From NCBI GenBank assembly GCA_021014325.1, contig CM037475.1:2945001-3009000 (forward strand): a DNA stretch of 64,000 nt. The letters are read 5' to 3'. Position 1 is the stretch's first letter; every line of letters starts with the position of its first letter. Below are positions 21,963-35,600 of this stretch, in pieces. A program made the position numbers and the translations under genes. The stretch comes from Plazaster borealis (Eukaryota > Echinodermata > Asteroidea > Forcipulatida > Labidiasteridae). The notes under the pieces were generated by a model that was given only the letters and a program-made list of their open reading frames with translations, was not told the origin of the DNA and made no database searches.

Positions 21963-23617
21963 GGGACAAGAGTAGGGATTCTTTATATTATATAAACTAT
22001 AAATTAGGAATAGTTAGCTATGAATCACTTAGGTTTTGTATTACATGATTTTAAGTAATACCAAAATAATGTAACTGATATAGATAATTAAATTCATTAC
22101 AAAATAAAGCAGACCTTTATAGTTCAACGAGTTTATGTTTCTTGTTTGTGTTTGGATGACCCCCCGAAAAAAATGCGATAGCGACCTCTGTTGATAACAC
22201 AAATATTAGTCTGATACACCCAAACACGAACAAGTGATGTAAAGTACGTAAGCGTCAAGGTACATTTCTTCCTAATTGATTGGTGTTGTACGCATGCTCT
22301 ATCCGGAATACTATTGGCAACCGCGACAACCGAGAGCAAATGCCTGTCACTGCACTCTCTGCACAATTTGTTGATTTTTATCTGACAATTGGTACAGAAA
22401 TGTAAAAACGGTCGATGAGAAACCAAAATACCAATATTTCATGATGAATGGTGACTTTTCAAGTGCAAGGTACATGTTCTTTGTTTAACTCAACTCTCAA
22501 TAAAATAAAATTAAAAGTACAAAATAAGTAGGCTAAATTAAAATTAAATAATTTTATAAAATAATAGGCCCCCTATTTATTATTAATTAGGCCTAAATAC
22601 ACTGTTCTCACGCTGTTGTTTCTTAGGTATTTTTGTTGTTGTATATGTATGCAGTAACATGTCTATAAATATTTCGTTTTTTATAGCCCATAATTAACTT
22701 ATTATTTAACGGATTAACATTATTATAAAAATGTGAATGTAATTGTAAGTTCCAATCCACTTTAAATTCTTTTTGGAAATGTCCACTCTCTGCTAATCTC
22801 TCCACTCACTGACTCCAGAAACGGATAAACAATAAATAAAACAAATTATAAAAAATAACGTTTACTTTAGCTTTGAAAAGTTTGAGTTTGATTAACCAAT
22901 ACTATTTAGTTCAATTTCTTATAATTTCATAAATGCAACGAATGAATGACAATTGTTTCTTCAATTATACATGTAGGTCGTGGACGGCAGCTTTTGTTGT
23001 GTGTTTTGTGCATGTGATTTCAATAAGAACTTTTAAATATTGTTGTTATTACGCTATTAGTACACTTTTGGCAGTGGATATTTTACTGGCTATGGTAAAA
23101 TTATCTGAAACACTGTTTCGCCATCAGATCTTATACCAGCGCCCCCTTTGACGTGTACAGTAGTAGCCGACATTATTATGAATAAGGTATTAAATTACCA
23201 ACTTTATCGTTCACATCCTGGTAGCCTACCATGCCTACAGGAATATCTGACTATACTCCCACTTATCAACCGACTTGCTCTGCGTTTGAATACCCGCTAA
23301 CGCTATTTGTTTTGTTTGTCATCCCCCAAAAATAAGAATATTCTTCATTTATTAATTAAAAAATGACTCCAGTCCTACATTTAAATGAATAGTATTAGTA
23401 CTAAATTCTTTTTCTAATTTGTGGCTCACAAAGATTTTTTTCTTAAAGGGAAATAAAGTCTGAAGTTTTGGTATTGCAAAATAGTGTTTGGAATTTGGTA
23501 TTTGGATGATTTTATCATCGATAAAATATCCCACTGCCTAGGAAAATCACTTTTTTATTATAATTGTTTTAATATTTTGCAAATAACATTAGGCCCGGTA
23601 CAGCAAACACTTATACA

Positions 23618-23688
23618 ATGGATGATTCTGATGAAGAAGATATCAACCTTCCTAACAGTGAAGAAGAAGAACCCAGGAAAATAACCAG
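23618..23688 (+). CDS. VWA3A: VWA3A-like exon 1 (start)
   Basis: ATG at 23618, then the very acidic MDDSDEEDINLPNSEEEEPR; donor ACCAG|GTAACA, phase 2. AG plus the G opening exon 2 gives Arg. An upstream non-coding exon is possible (CATTAG and TACAG acceptor-like sites precede it). Confidence 0.75.
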
Positions 23689-26600
23689 GTAACAAAAAAA
23701 ATCAACCAGGAGCCCAAATTTCATGGCTCTGCTAACCCTGGAATTCTGTGCTTACGGCCCATAGAATCACACATGTTTCAGGGCGCCATTAGCATAGAAT
23801 TCTTTGGTAAGCCTAGCCATGAAATTGGGACCTGAAAACAATGTCCAGCTTAAACTTAAACTTTTTTTCTGTGAAATATTTCCCTCTGAAATGAGGTCAT
23901 ATTCGAGGAAAAACAAAAATATTCCTGACCAACAGAAATTGAGAAGGAAGGATGCTGATAAACAACTCAATGTTTTTTACATTATCCCTTTTGATATTTT
24001 CTTGAGGACAAAAATACTAAGAATGGAAATAATTTCTTGGGATGCTTAATTCGCCGTATTTTTGACCGCGTGAGGGCGTAGGTGAGCCGAATTCACGTGA
24101 TGCAAAACAAGTAAACAAACTTGGGGTTTTCATAGTTGTTATTATTATCTTTATGTATTTCGTCATTGATGCAAGAAAACTACACACAAGCAATTAAAAT
24201 AAGATGAAACTGTTATTGTGATGCAAGACAATTTCTGATGAAAGCGCCCTCGTGCGGTCAAAAATAAGATCAATTTTAGATAGACTCCCCTTGCATATGG
24301 CGCAAAAAGCTCACAGCGTCCTCACTGAGTTTAAAGGAAGACCTCAATAGCTGATAGTTGTTTGTGGTGCTAAAGCATGTATACGTTTCCATTGTTTGAC
24401 CCCGGTGCCATTGGCGGTGTGTACAAGGGGCTCTTTTAATATCATACTGTTAACAAATAGTTGTTGTTTTTCTCAACCAGGAGACCAAAGTCTTCAAAGC
24501 AGACATTTCTCACCCAGAGCCGCTCTACGAAGCGAGGAGGTCGGAGGCCAAAGGTCACCCAGTCACAGAGTAATCTCGATGAGAGACCGGCATGGGTCCA
24601 GCCCTCCGTCCGAGGAGCAATGCCCACCCCTGATATGACTGTCACACATATCAATCAGACCTATGACAAAGTGGTAAGCATTTAATTTACCTTACTAGGA
24701 AAGTGGCCAAAGAGCGGGAAGCTTGTCAAGTTGATGTTTCGATCAGCGTGTTCAGATAGTCTTCAGGAAAAGGCCAAATCTACACAGTGATTAACAGTAC
24801 GGTTATTATGAAGTAACGTAACGGGTTGAGGTATGAATGCTTGGATACCAGACCTTAACCCTTTACAGACAATGGTGGCCGCAAACGGCTTGTACCAAAA
24901 TGCCCATAGCGGCCGCAAACGGCCGCAAAATTTGACCTATTTCTGCTCAAAGCAGAGGGTCGAAAAAAAAGGTATTGGACCAAATTGACATTTTCAAATT
25001 TTCCCATGTTAAAAAAAAACCTACAATTCTAAAACAAAGCCATGTATTTCTGTTTCATATTATCTTTCCTGACATTTTTTCTGAGTATAACTGGGCAAAA
25101 ATTCAACAAGATTAGCAATGTCTGGGCGTATGGTGATGGAAATCCAGAAATGAACGGTCTCTAAAGGGTCAATGTTGACCCAATTCAACTGACGTCAGCA
25201 CCAACGGTAAATCTTGGTTGCGCCACAACGGGAGTCAGATTTCTGTTACTTTGCAACAAAGTGTTTTCCAAGTCAACAGCAGGATTTTATAATTGTTAAT
25301 TGTTTTTTTTTTTTTTTTTTTCAACACTCAGAGAGCCCGTGACATGGCAGCCATGTTTAACGAGGGACAAACCTCCACCGATTGGTTGAAAAATCATAGC
25401 ATTGAGCATTTCAACCTGACGCTTAAAGATCTTCTCAGTAAAGGACAGATTGTCAGGTAGGTTAATCATTGGTGTTATTTTGATGATTGTTCATAACCTG
25501 GGGCCCATTTACAAATCTGGGCCGACTTACAGATCTTTGGCCCAATTATAGATTTGGTGCCCAATTACAGATTGGGGCCCACTTACAGATTGGGGCCCAA
25601 TTACAGATTGGGGCCCAATTACAGATTGGGGCCCAATAACAGGTCTGCTAAGCCCACTTTAGTAGATCTGGGCCCAATTTCATAGCTCTGCTTAACGTAA
25701 GCAAAGAATCGAAGCTTACGGCAGCAGCGAATTTCGCGCATACGTCAAGCGTATTTCACAGGTTAGCAGGGAATTTTTGCTTGTGCGCATGCGTACTCCC
25801 TGGTACTAGGCATTCTTCGCTTACATAGCTAGCGCAAAAATTTGATGCTTGCTGTGTAAATGAAGAATAGTGATCACAAGCGCAGAATTTGACATAAAAT
25901 TGGGCCCTGTTCACCCCCAAAATTTGCCAAGCACAGAAAAATAGGTTACCAGCCAGAATAGTAATCGATGTATGTTGTTTGTGAACAGTACTTATTTTGC
26001 AGTGAGCTGCTGAAATTGCTAGACTTATTCTGTAAGCTCTTGGAGATTTGCAACTTTGTCTCTTGAGTGATTATTATCTTTCTTAAAAGCCAATTTAAAG
26101 AGATGAAATTGTGATAATTCATTCAACATATATTGGACAATGTCAGAGTTATCGTATTAGGATTTATTACATTTTGCTGATGGACAAAATCTAACGATGT
26201 ATTGTTTCTAAAAATTACTGTAGAAATCCAAAGTACTGATCTCACTTATGTCTTTTCTAATCCAGGCCTAAGAATAATATGCAGAAACCGAGTAGCTCAC
26301 CCAAAGAGCTGAAGTTTGAGGCGAGCGTCGTCAATGAGTTTGAGTACAAACTTTATGAGTAAGTAAACCTTTGTAACCGTATCGGTCACCAAATCCTCCA
26401 AAATCCTCTCCATGAAGTTGTCTGACTTTGATCTTATACTCGTCCAAACATTTGGGTGTTGAATTATAATAGAGTGAGGTATTTTGGAGGACATGGGAGG
26501 ATCTATAGAGTCTTCTCACTGATGTCCCATCTCTATAGCAATGCGGGAGGTCTCCCATGCTGGAGTACTATGCACATGTAGGTATGAATGCGTAGTGCCA

Positions 26601-29600
26601 TCTGGCGTTGCGTTTCGTAGCACCGGGTACTTTACCGTGCAGTACGCAACACACATAACCAACAGCGTTCAAAGCAACAATTGTTAAGTGTCTTGCTTCA
26701 TGACACAAGTGTCAAGACTTGGGATCCGAACCCACACTCTGCTGATCAGAACATCAGATCATGAGTCTGGTGCACTAGACCACTCGGCCACGACACATCA
26801 TATAATAATAACTAGTTCTTATATAGCGCATTTTACAATAACCTATCAATGCGCTTTATATTAGTGCCCTGGTCATTGGGCCAATAACATTCCCGTACTC
26901 TTTCTCAGCTCCCTGGGGAGTATACAGCCCTGAGCTGCTGCGGCGTTCTGAAGGCTTTTTCAAACACAATATCAACCTCTACCCTTGCAGGTACCCATTT
27001 ATACCCCTGGGTGAAAAGAAGCAATTATAGTAAAGCCATCTTGCTCAAGGACACAAGTGTCATGACCAGGATTCGAACCCACACTCCCGCATATGCATTG
27101 TATCGTCTAATAGCATTTATTTGTGAGACCTCTTTGGATCCTTTGTAGGAGCATTGAAATGTACCACAATCGCATTCGATGGTTGTTGAAGGGAAGTAGG
27201 AAGACCTTTGGAATGATTAAAGGCAACAGGGTTGCCATCGTTGTGGACAGCTCAGACTCCAACTGTGGCTTCGGACGTGTCAGCCATTTTAGAGACTCCC
27301 TAACGGTAAGACTGAGAAAACTTCTTTAGGATCAGGGCCCAATTTCATAAAGCTGTTAAGCAGAAAAATACTGCTTGACATTATTTCTTTGCCAAGCAAA
27401 CAATTGAGTGGGGCACCAGTCAAAACAATGCAAACTTAATGTAATTTTGGCTGGTAACCTGTTTCTGCTAAGCAATACTTTTATGTGCTTAGCATGTTTT
27501 TGTGCTTACAGGCTTTATGAAATTGGGCCCAGGTCGGGGGGGGGGGATAAGGGTGGCTCCAAGGTTTTTTTTCTGCCTTTCACCTGAGGTGGGCACCAGT
27601 CAAAACAATGCAAAGTTAATGTAATTTTGGCTGGTAACCTGTTTCTGCTAAGCAATACTTTTCCGTGCTTAGCAAGCTCGGGGGGAATAAGGGTGGCTCT
27701 AAGGTTTTTTCCTGCCTTTCACCTCTGTGGACCCTGGTTCAAATCCCACCTCAGACCGGAGCCTTGCATGTGGATTGGGTTTTCAGTCCCTGCCTGATTC
27801 TGTGGATTTTGCCCGTTGGGGTTTTCCTCGCACATTTAAAACTTAATATTAATTTTTTTTTTCATATTCATCCAGTTATAGAGGTTTTACAGTCACGTGA
27901 TGTTATCACGTGACTATGTGTTTGAGACGCTTGCCGGTCAATGACCAGCGGCAAGATCCTAACCCTGACCGGCAAGATGGCTGCCGTTGCGGTAGGCGGG
28001 GCTATAGTGACGTCAGCTGTAAAACCTCTATTGCCGCTAATGGAGCTATTAGATGTGTAGTTAATAAATTTAAGAAATAATTTTGTGATCGTGTCTGGAA
28101 ATTGGTCTTCATCTTGGTCATGGTGTCCCTAAATGATTTTCCAAATTCACTTTTCCGAGAGAAGTGCCCAGCTCTGAGGTAAAGTGGCCCAGTGGCCTTC
28201 ACCCAACATGAAGGAAATTATGGGTTGCAATTCTGAACTACATATTTGGGTTTTTAGCCATACACCGATGTGTGATAAGCATTTTATACTCGGTGCCTAA
28301 ATTACTGATTCCTGCAGAAGAAAAATCCATAGGCTTCTTGGATAAGATTTGAACCCATTGGTGTAAGGGTAAAAAACATAAATATCATGCAATAATGTCA
28401 TGTATTCAAGTTCTGAACTACATTGATGGTAGTCATGTGTGATATTCCTGTACTCAATAAAAGATCAGTGTAAATAATGTTTAAGTTTAAATTTGGGTTG
28501 AAGGATGAAAAATTGACTAGAGCGGGGCGTGAACCTGTGACCTCTGGATTAATGTGCCATCGCTCTACCAACTGAGCTATCTAGCCCTAATGTTGGCGGT
28601 CTCCCTATTTTGTCAATATTTTTGTTCAGGGGTGCCAGTCAAAAGCCATTGTCAACCTAAAATTATATAAAATTTACACGGTCAGTTTCCCTTGTGGTTT
28701 ATTACTTGGTAATGTTAAAATTTATAAACTATGCTCAGTTATCAAATTGATCAGTAAATTTATCATGAAATTTCTCGCTGCATTCTTCATTGAAAGTCAA
28801 GCCTCTTAAACTGTTCTCTTTTAGACATTGATCGACGAGCAACTGCACAACAGAGAGATGCTGTATTTCATGTCGTTTGGTACAGACACGGACTCCTTAT
28901 GGCACACACCTAGATACACCAACATCAGAATGTAAGTACTCAACTCACAGGCTTGTCAGTAAGCCTCAGGAGGTAAGCCTTGTCAAGTCCGAAGTTGAAA
29001 ACTTGTCTTATAATCTCAAAGTCCTATGCTAGAAGACCGAAGGTGTACTCTGTAAAAAAGTATTAAAATGCCTCCATACTTGACCAGTTCTGACCCGGGC
29101 ACAACATAGAGCTACTTAGGCAGAAAATATTACTGAACAATTTCTGCTTTGCAAAGGTGTGCAGGATACCAGTCAAACATGGTACATGTGACATGGTAAT
29201 TTGGCTGGTAACCTTATTTTGTGCTTAGCTACGTTTTTGCACTTAAAGGGAAGGTATACGTTTGGTAATCGCTCTTAAAATCAATGGCAATAGAAACTTT
29301 CTTGGTTAGAAGTAAAACAGCTTTCAATAGTATAAAGCATTTTGAGAATCATTTCACTTCGAAGTAATGTGGTTATGGAGAAAGATATCAGTTTTTATCC
29401 CCCAAAATTTGAATCTGAGAAACGTTACTGTCAGATACTTTTCTCAGATTGTGTATTTCAATCACGGATTTTTCTTCCTGCTTGGACATAACCACTCCAG
29501 ATTTTCGGCAATACCTCAAAAACACTACCACCTTTTGAAATAAAAATTTCCACAGGTTAGTTTTATTGTATATATCTACATTTATATAGGATTAAAACAA

Positions 29601-32600
29601 TCGGACGGTTAAGAAAAACCAAAGGTATACGTTCCCTATTAAGCAGCTCTATGAAATTGGGCCTAGAGTTTTATTTTCGGAACACCCCGACCAAGATTTT
29701 GTTCAGAATATCGTTGTCAAATTGAAACCATGACTAAACAATAACAAGAAAATTAACATTATAATTTGAAAAAAATATTGAACCAAAGCCTTCTTTCTTT
29801 GTTCATCTTGACTCAGCCAGCCCCTCGGCCGATAAGCGGCCGTGGCTTTCTGGAATTTGGCATTCACCTCCATGCTGAGAACCATGAGAAGCAATCATGG
29901 CAGCTTATCGATCTCTCGTAATCCTGTTTTGTCAGACAAAAGAACGAAGGTCTAGAAATAAAGATTACCCTGTAATATCCGGAAAAGAGTGATTTTGACC
30001 GTTGGCTCCAGCGCCTTTTGTCCCTGTCTGTACTGGGCCAAGGAAGCGTGATACCGTGAGTGCATGCATGGCGCGCGCTACACAATGAGCTTTCCGGGCA
30101 TGTTATCACGTCAACCGCTATTAAACTGGTACTTCACAGAACATTTCAGGCGTGTTATCACATCAACTGCAGAACACATTGGTGGCTTTAAAGGCAGTTT
30201 TATCATCATGCCTCCATGCCTGTGTTCTTGAATATGTTCCATGTATATTTGTCTTTCAGCGTGAAGTGGTGAAAATGATCGCAGTTTCGGCAAGAATTTT
30301 GAAAAAGAGTGTCAAAATTTGCCATAAACTGAAAAATTGTGCTTTCAATCTACCGTTTAAATAATTTTACATGTCAATGGAAGGTTAGGTAAGGTGTTAA
30401 AATTATAAGAACGAGTTTGCAATGATACCCAATTTCATAGAGCAGCTTAACAGCTGTATTTTGTGCTTTCTGTGCAATTTCCATATCATAGCGCTGCTAA
30501 ACCGTTAGCACAGGAAAAGGCATGCTAACCTTCCGGCACTTACTGTAAACAAATGAATGAGGTAAACACACTAGCTGGCTGCCTAATTTTCTTGTTAATC
30601 TGTGAAATACGCTTGCACAAATCTTTCCGCTAACATAAGCCAATTTGCTTACCGTTTATAGCAGCTCTATGAAATTGGCCCCGGGCTCATACACCATGCT
30701 ATGACGTTTGATCTTCTTTGAGACCTCAGGCCTTCTCTGGAGGAATGTCTCCAATTCTTAGAGATGTGTATTGAAAATTCTTAGAGATGTGTATTGAAAA
30801 TTCTTAGAGATGTGTATTGAAAATTCTTAGAGATGTGTGTTGAAAATTCTTAGAGATGTGTATTGAAAATTCTTAGAGATGTGTATTGAAAATTCTTAGA
30901 GATGTGTATTGAAAATTCTTAGAGATGTGTATTGAAAATTCTTGGAGATGTGTATTGAAAAACTGAGTAATCTTGACGCTGTACCTGTTTTTCTTTTTTG
31001 GGGGGCAGTCTTGATGAAGCTCGCTACTGGGTGAACAGTCTCACTGGGATGGGAGGATGCAATCTCCTAGATGCCATCAAAAAGGTTCTTAAAGTCAAGG
31101 ATGTGGATTCCATCGTTGTGGTCATGGGAAGCTGGTAAGTGTTTCATCAGTGACTCTGGAGGTGTCCGAATTGGTGGCTATGGTAACGGCTAGGGCTTTT
31201 ACACTGGACCGCAGGCCTGTGGCCAGTAGTTTTAGTGTCGGGCCTGTACACCTCTGTGGACCCCGGTTCGAATCCCACCTCAGACCGGAGCCTTGAATGT
31301 TGATTGGGTTTTCAGTCCCTACCTGATTGCGTGGGTTTTCCCCCACTGGGGTTTCCCTCCCACATCTAAAACTGAGCATTTCTTCTCGTTTCCTATTCAT
31401 CCTGTTATTGGCGCTAATTGTGCTGTTGGATGTGTAATCAAATAAATAAATAAAAAAATAAAGTAAGAATAAAACCGAAATGACATTCTTTATTCTAAAG
31501 TAATTGTTACATCTATAAAAACATTTTTAAGAACATTGTTGTGTTTTGTCATGTTGCAGTCCTGACCAGAACGCTGAGGCCCTGGTTGAGTACATAGAAC
31601 AAGTCATTGTTGGTCGGCAAGTCCCGTTGCACTGTGTAGCATTCGACTGTAATAATCACCTCACCAATGTAAGTAAAATTTAACTCCATATCAAATCCAG
31701 CCGGTCACGAGACTCACACGGACTGGACATTGTGTGAGAAAACAGCTCAAGTTTTCTGTGTGAAATTGAAGTGTCGCGTTGTTCTCTGAAGTTTCATATT
31801 GGAGTGTGTGTGTGTGATTTGCACTGGTTTTATTCTCCATATATAAAGGACCCTCCTCCCTACAAGAAACCACACATTCCATACTCATACTCACCCCCCC
31901 CCCCCCTCTACGTGTGTCAACAATTTCAAGGAATCACATTTTCAAATTAAAAGTCTGGTTTGTTGTTTTTTAAATACATGGATTTTCAGTGAAATAATTC
32001 TTGTGAGTACAGTTGATATTTTACCATAGAGTTGTATATAAGAACCAGAAGGAAGCTATGTCACGCACGTAACTCTGCTGACCTGCCATGGGTACCCAGC
32101 ATCCGTGTTGCATTCACTCTGTGGACATTCCTTTGTTTAAGGAAAATCATATTCTTCAACGTTGTAAAAAACACTGTGTGGACGTGTGTAAGTCCACATA
32201 TTGTTTCAAGTCCCCAACACTGTGTGGACCTCTTTTGTTCTCAGGTCCACACTTCGTTATGTAACACTTAAACACAAATCCCTGGGGGCAAATTGGACAT
32301 AAATGTCTGGGGGCCAATTTCATAGCGCTGCTTAACGGTAATCAAATTTTCATGCTAACTGTAAGCAGAAAAATTGGCTTAAGTGTAAGCGTATTTTACA
32401 GGTTAGCAAGAAAATTATGGCAGTCAGCTTGCACGTTCACCATGGATCTGCATTGTTACGTCATTCATTATCATACAGTAAGCACCGGGAGGTTAGCATG
32501 CCTTTTCGTGTGCCTACGGTTAGCAGTGCTATGAAATGGGCCCAGGTGGACCATGTTTGCTATGTAAACTGGGGCCAATTTCATAGAGCCGCTAAGCACA

Positions 32601-35600
32601 ACAATTTGCTTAGCTTGAAATTTCTTCCTTGATAAAAACATGATTACCAACCAAATTTCCATGTGTAGCATATTGCTTGTTACTGGTATTCAGCTGTTGT
32701 TTGCTTATCCTGAAAATCACGTGGAAATTTGGTTGGTAATCCTGTTTTTATCAAGGAAGAAATTTCATGCTAAGCAAATGGTTGTGCTTAGCAGCTCTAT
32801 GAAATTGGGCCCTGATGAGTGACCAACACCATGGTTTTGTACGCCCTCTGGATCTTACATATTACTCTACATATTTTACTGATCTCCCTATTTTGTTTTG
32901 TCTTGACTATACTCTGGCTAACATGGTGTGAATTTATTTTGAAATTTGCCGCAGAAAAAGAAAACCAATCCTAAGGTACACTTTATTTTTTTGAAGATAA
33001 TTTTACTTTCATGCCAGCTGCTTCATCTAGATTCATTGCATTTGCTGCTAGAGCTGAGGTCAACCATGAATGGAAATGCAAATAATATTAAAATGCTTCT
33101 TTGGTCTCAGTTTGGGCTTTGTCAAGCTTGTAACGTAAAATGCTAGGCTCTATTGTTATCTCACTTTAAGGTAGGGTCATCGTTTGGTTTTTATCAGCGT
33201 AACGCTGATTTACAGGCACAATTATCTAGAAAGATACAATAAAAATCACCTGTGAAAGTTTCCGTTGAACACAGTGTCTACTTGTTGAGAAAACAGCCAA
33301 AAAGCCGTCACTATAATCTTATGGTTTTAATCGTAATAGTACTCCCTGCATTCACAGTGGGTACCCAGCATTCTCCCTTAACAGTGGTCCGCTGGCCAAA
33401 TGCCAGTTAAAACACCTCAGGACCAGTCACAAATCTCTCCAAGTGGTCCCGCTGGCTAGTACAGCGTTCGAGAGCATCCCTGTTTCATTTGAAATATGGA
33501 CTAGTGAAAAAGCTGACAAACTAGTGTAATGACAAGTTAACTGGTCCTTACTGGTCCTGCTGGCTAGTCACTGAAAAGGTTAAAGGGCGAAATTTCCAAA
33601 AGTCACCTACAGGCAATCCTTTGAGATTCAAATTTGTCGACATACTTTTATTGATTTCTAATCAACAGGGGCACTTCAGACAAAATAATCGAAGTTTGCT
33701 TAGTAGCAGCGTTGTCACTACGCCGGTCGGTGCCGGTCGGGCCTGCCGGCACTCGGAGATTCCCGACCGGCACTTTTCCTTGCTGACAGCTTTACCGACC
33801 GGCACTATTTCGACCGGCAATGCTGAATATTTCATTACTTTGTCATCAGAAGCCAACAATAAATTCCAGTATTTATGACAAAATACATCGCGTTTCGTTT
33901 TAATATCCATTCCTGACAGTCCCTGACAATTTCTGACAAATACTCACCATAACTTCTCATTTTCGTGCGTCTTAATTTATTTTGTCCCGGTCTGGTTGTA
34001 CCGTATCAACTACCGTGCAAGTATGCAGCAATGTGCTACGTAACGTCTACCTTATTCGCGGGACTGCAACTTTTCACGTGTAGTAGTTCCGCCCCAACTT
34101 GACAATCGCCCAACTATAGTTGGGATCGCAGTATCTCATTGCAGTGAGGTTACCGTCAGAGCTCTATGGGCGATCCCAACTATAGTTGCGGCTCCCCAAC
34201 TGTATCACTCAAGGTGCTATAGTTTGGGCGATTGCCAAGTTTGGCAGTGACGGATCATTCATAGTGATTTTCCCTTTGCCTGCACGTGCAATTCCACTGG
34301 CGCTTGTGTATGATCTACTGTATTATTGTGGACAGCTGATTGTGGACACTAAGCCTATTAATTTGTTGTTTATACAATATAAAAGTTTTGAGTTCATCAT
34401 TTGCTCGTAATCATGCCGCTATCGCAGCGAAGTATTAACAGTTTCTTTAGAATCTTCAATAAATCGGACAAACTTGGCAGCATGGGGTAAACTTACCTAT
34501 TGAATAATAGAATAATCCTGTAACTGTACAATGAATGAACGAAGCTTGGCAGGCTCAACACGCTATCGCCATGTTGCCTCGATCTTCTTGTTGTATTTTC
34601 TGTATCTCCCCGGTTCGTTCATCCATGGTTCGTTTGGCGCCTTAAGTTTTAAGGCATAAGGTAGGGGTGGTGGTGGTGCCATTTCGTTAAGTAAATATTT
34701 TGTTAAAAATTTGATAGAAATTATAGCAATTGTCATTGTCTGCTATGATGTATTGTTTCATCAAAAGAGATGCTTACTGCAATGGCGTCCATTGCAACGC
34801 TCACTTCACATTTTTAGCGTGAATTTTACCATCTTGAAAAAAAAATTCCGACCGGCACTAAATTTGGGCTAGTGACAACACTGCTTAGTAGTCACATTAC
34901 CATCTTTATAAGAAGTAGGCTTTTGGATAAAAATTACGCAATTTTTTTTGGGGGTCATTACCAAAGTATGACCCTACCTTTAAAAACGCGAAGTCTCCGT
35001 TTCATTACGCTGTTCAGCAGAAAATATTGCTAAGCAAGTTTTCCACTAAGCGAAAACATACATGTAGCATGGTATTTTGGCGGTTAGCATGTTTTTGCTA
35101 AGCAACATTTTTATGTGCTTAGCAGAATTGGCATCTTTTGCTTAGCAGCTTCATGGAAGTTGGATTAGGTATTTTATGGTGACGTTGTGATCTTTGACCT
35201 TTTTGTGAGAGTAGGGTAGATGCTTTGAATCAATGTACAGTATCATATTAGTCTCATTTTTGCTTGCTTTTTTAGTTTTAGTGCATAAGCGATACATTCA
35301 TCCATATATGTTAATTTATTTCCTCACCACACTATTATTTCTATAATTTATATGAATTGTAGTATATTCTTAATGCTCTGCCTTGTCAAATGAGCTCACT
35401 GCTTGTACCTAATTATCTTGTCTTTTTACAAGTATTTTTATTTTTTTCATTTGGTGCTCGATATGTGGCATGGTGTACCCCTACCCCTCCTATTGTGTTC
35501 TGGGAATCTCAGGAATTCTTTAGTGGATTTTCTTTTGGGTGGGGGGAGAGGTTCTTCTGTACAAGAGGAAAAGAGTGTGTTAAAGTATGGGAGCATTTGT

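Larger units (their letters stand above)
15579..23617. other. Intergenic region between divergent genes
   Basis: Between the start of the CARD/DD gene (- strand) and the start of the vWA gene (+ strand); promoters of both should lie here but no motif could be assigned. Contents: an orphan ORF (15870-16220), MITE A copies 3-5, a 44-bp duplication (18045-18127), a fragment of TTAA family C (19749-19788), palindromic element E1 (20557-20678) and an intact tRNA-Arg. 18960-19740, 20680-21880 and 21965-23600 show nothing recognisable. Confidence 0.6.

Noticed and set aside
30753..30959. CRISPR-like array
   Set aside because: Units are contiguous with no spacers; a plain minisatellite in an animal intron.
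32640..32822. Open frames over palindromic elements (32471-32822, 50223-50480)
   Set aside because: Both strands of the hairpin are open because the arms are complementary; composition and repetition show transposon sequence, not a gene.
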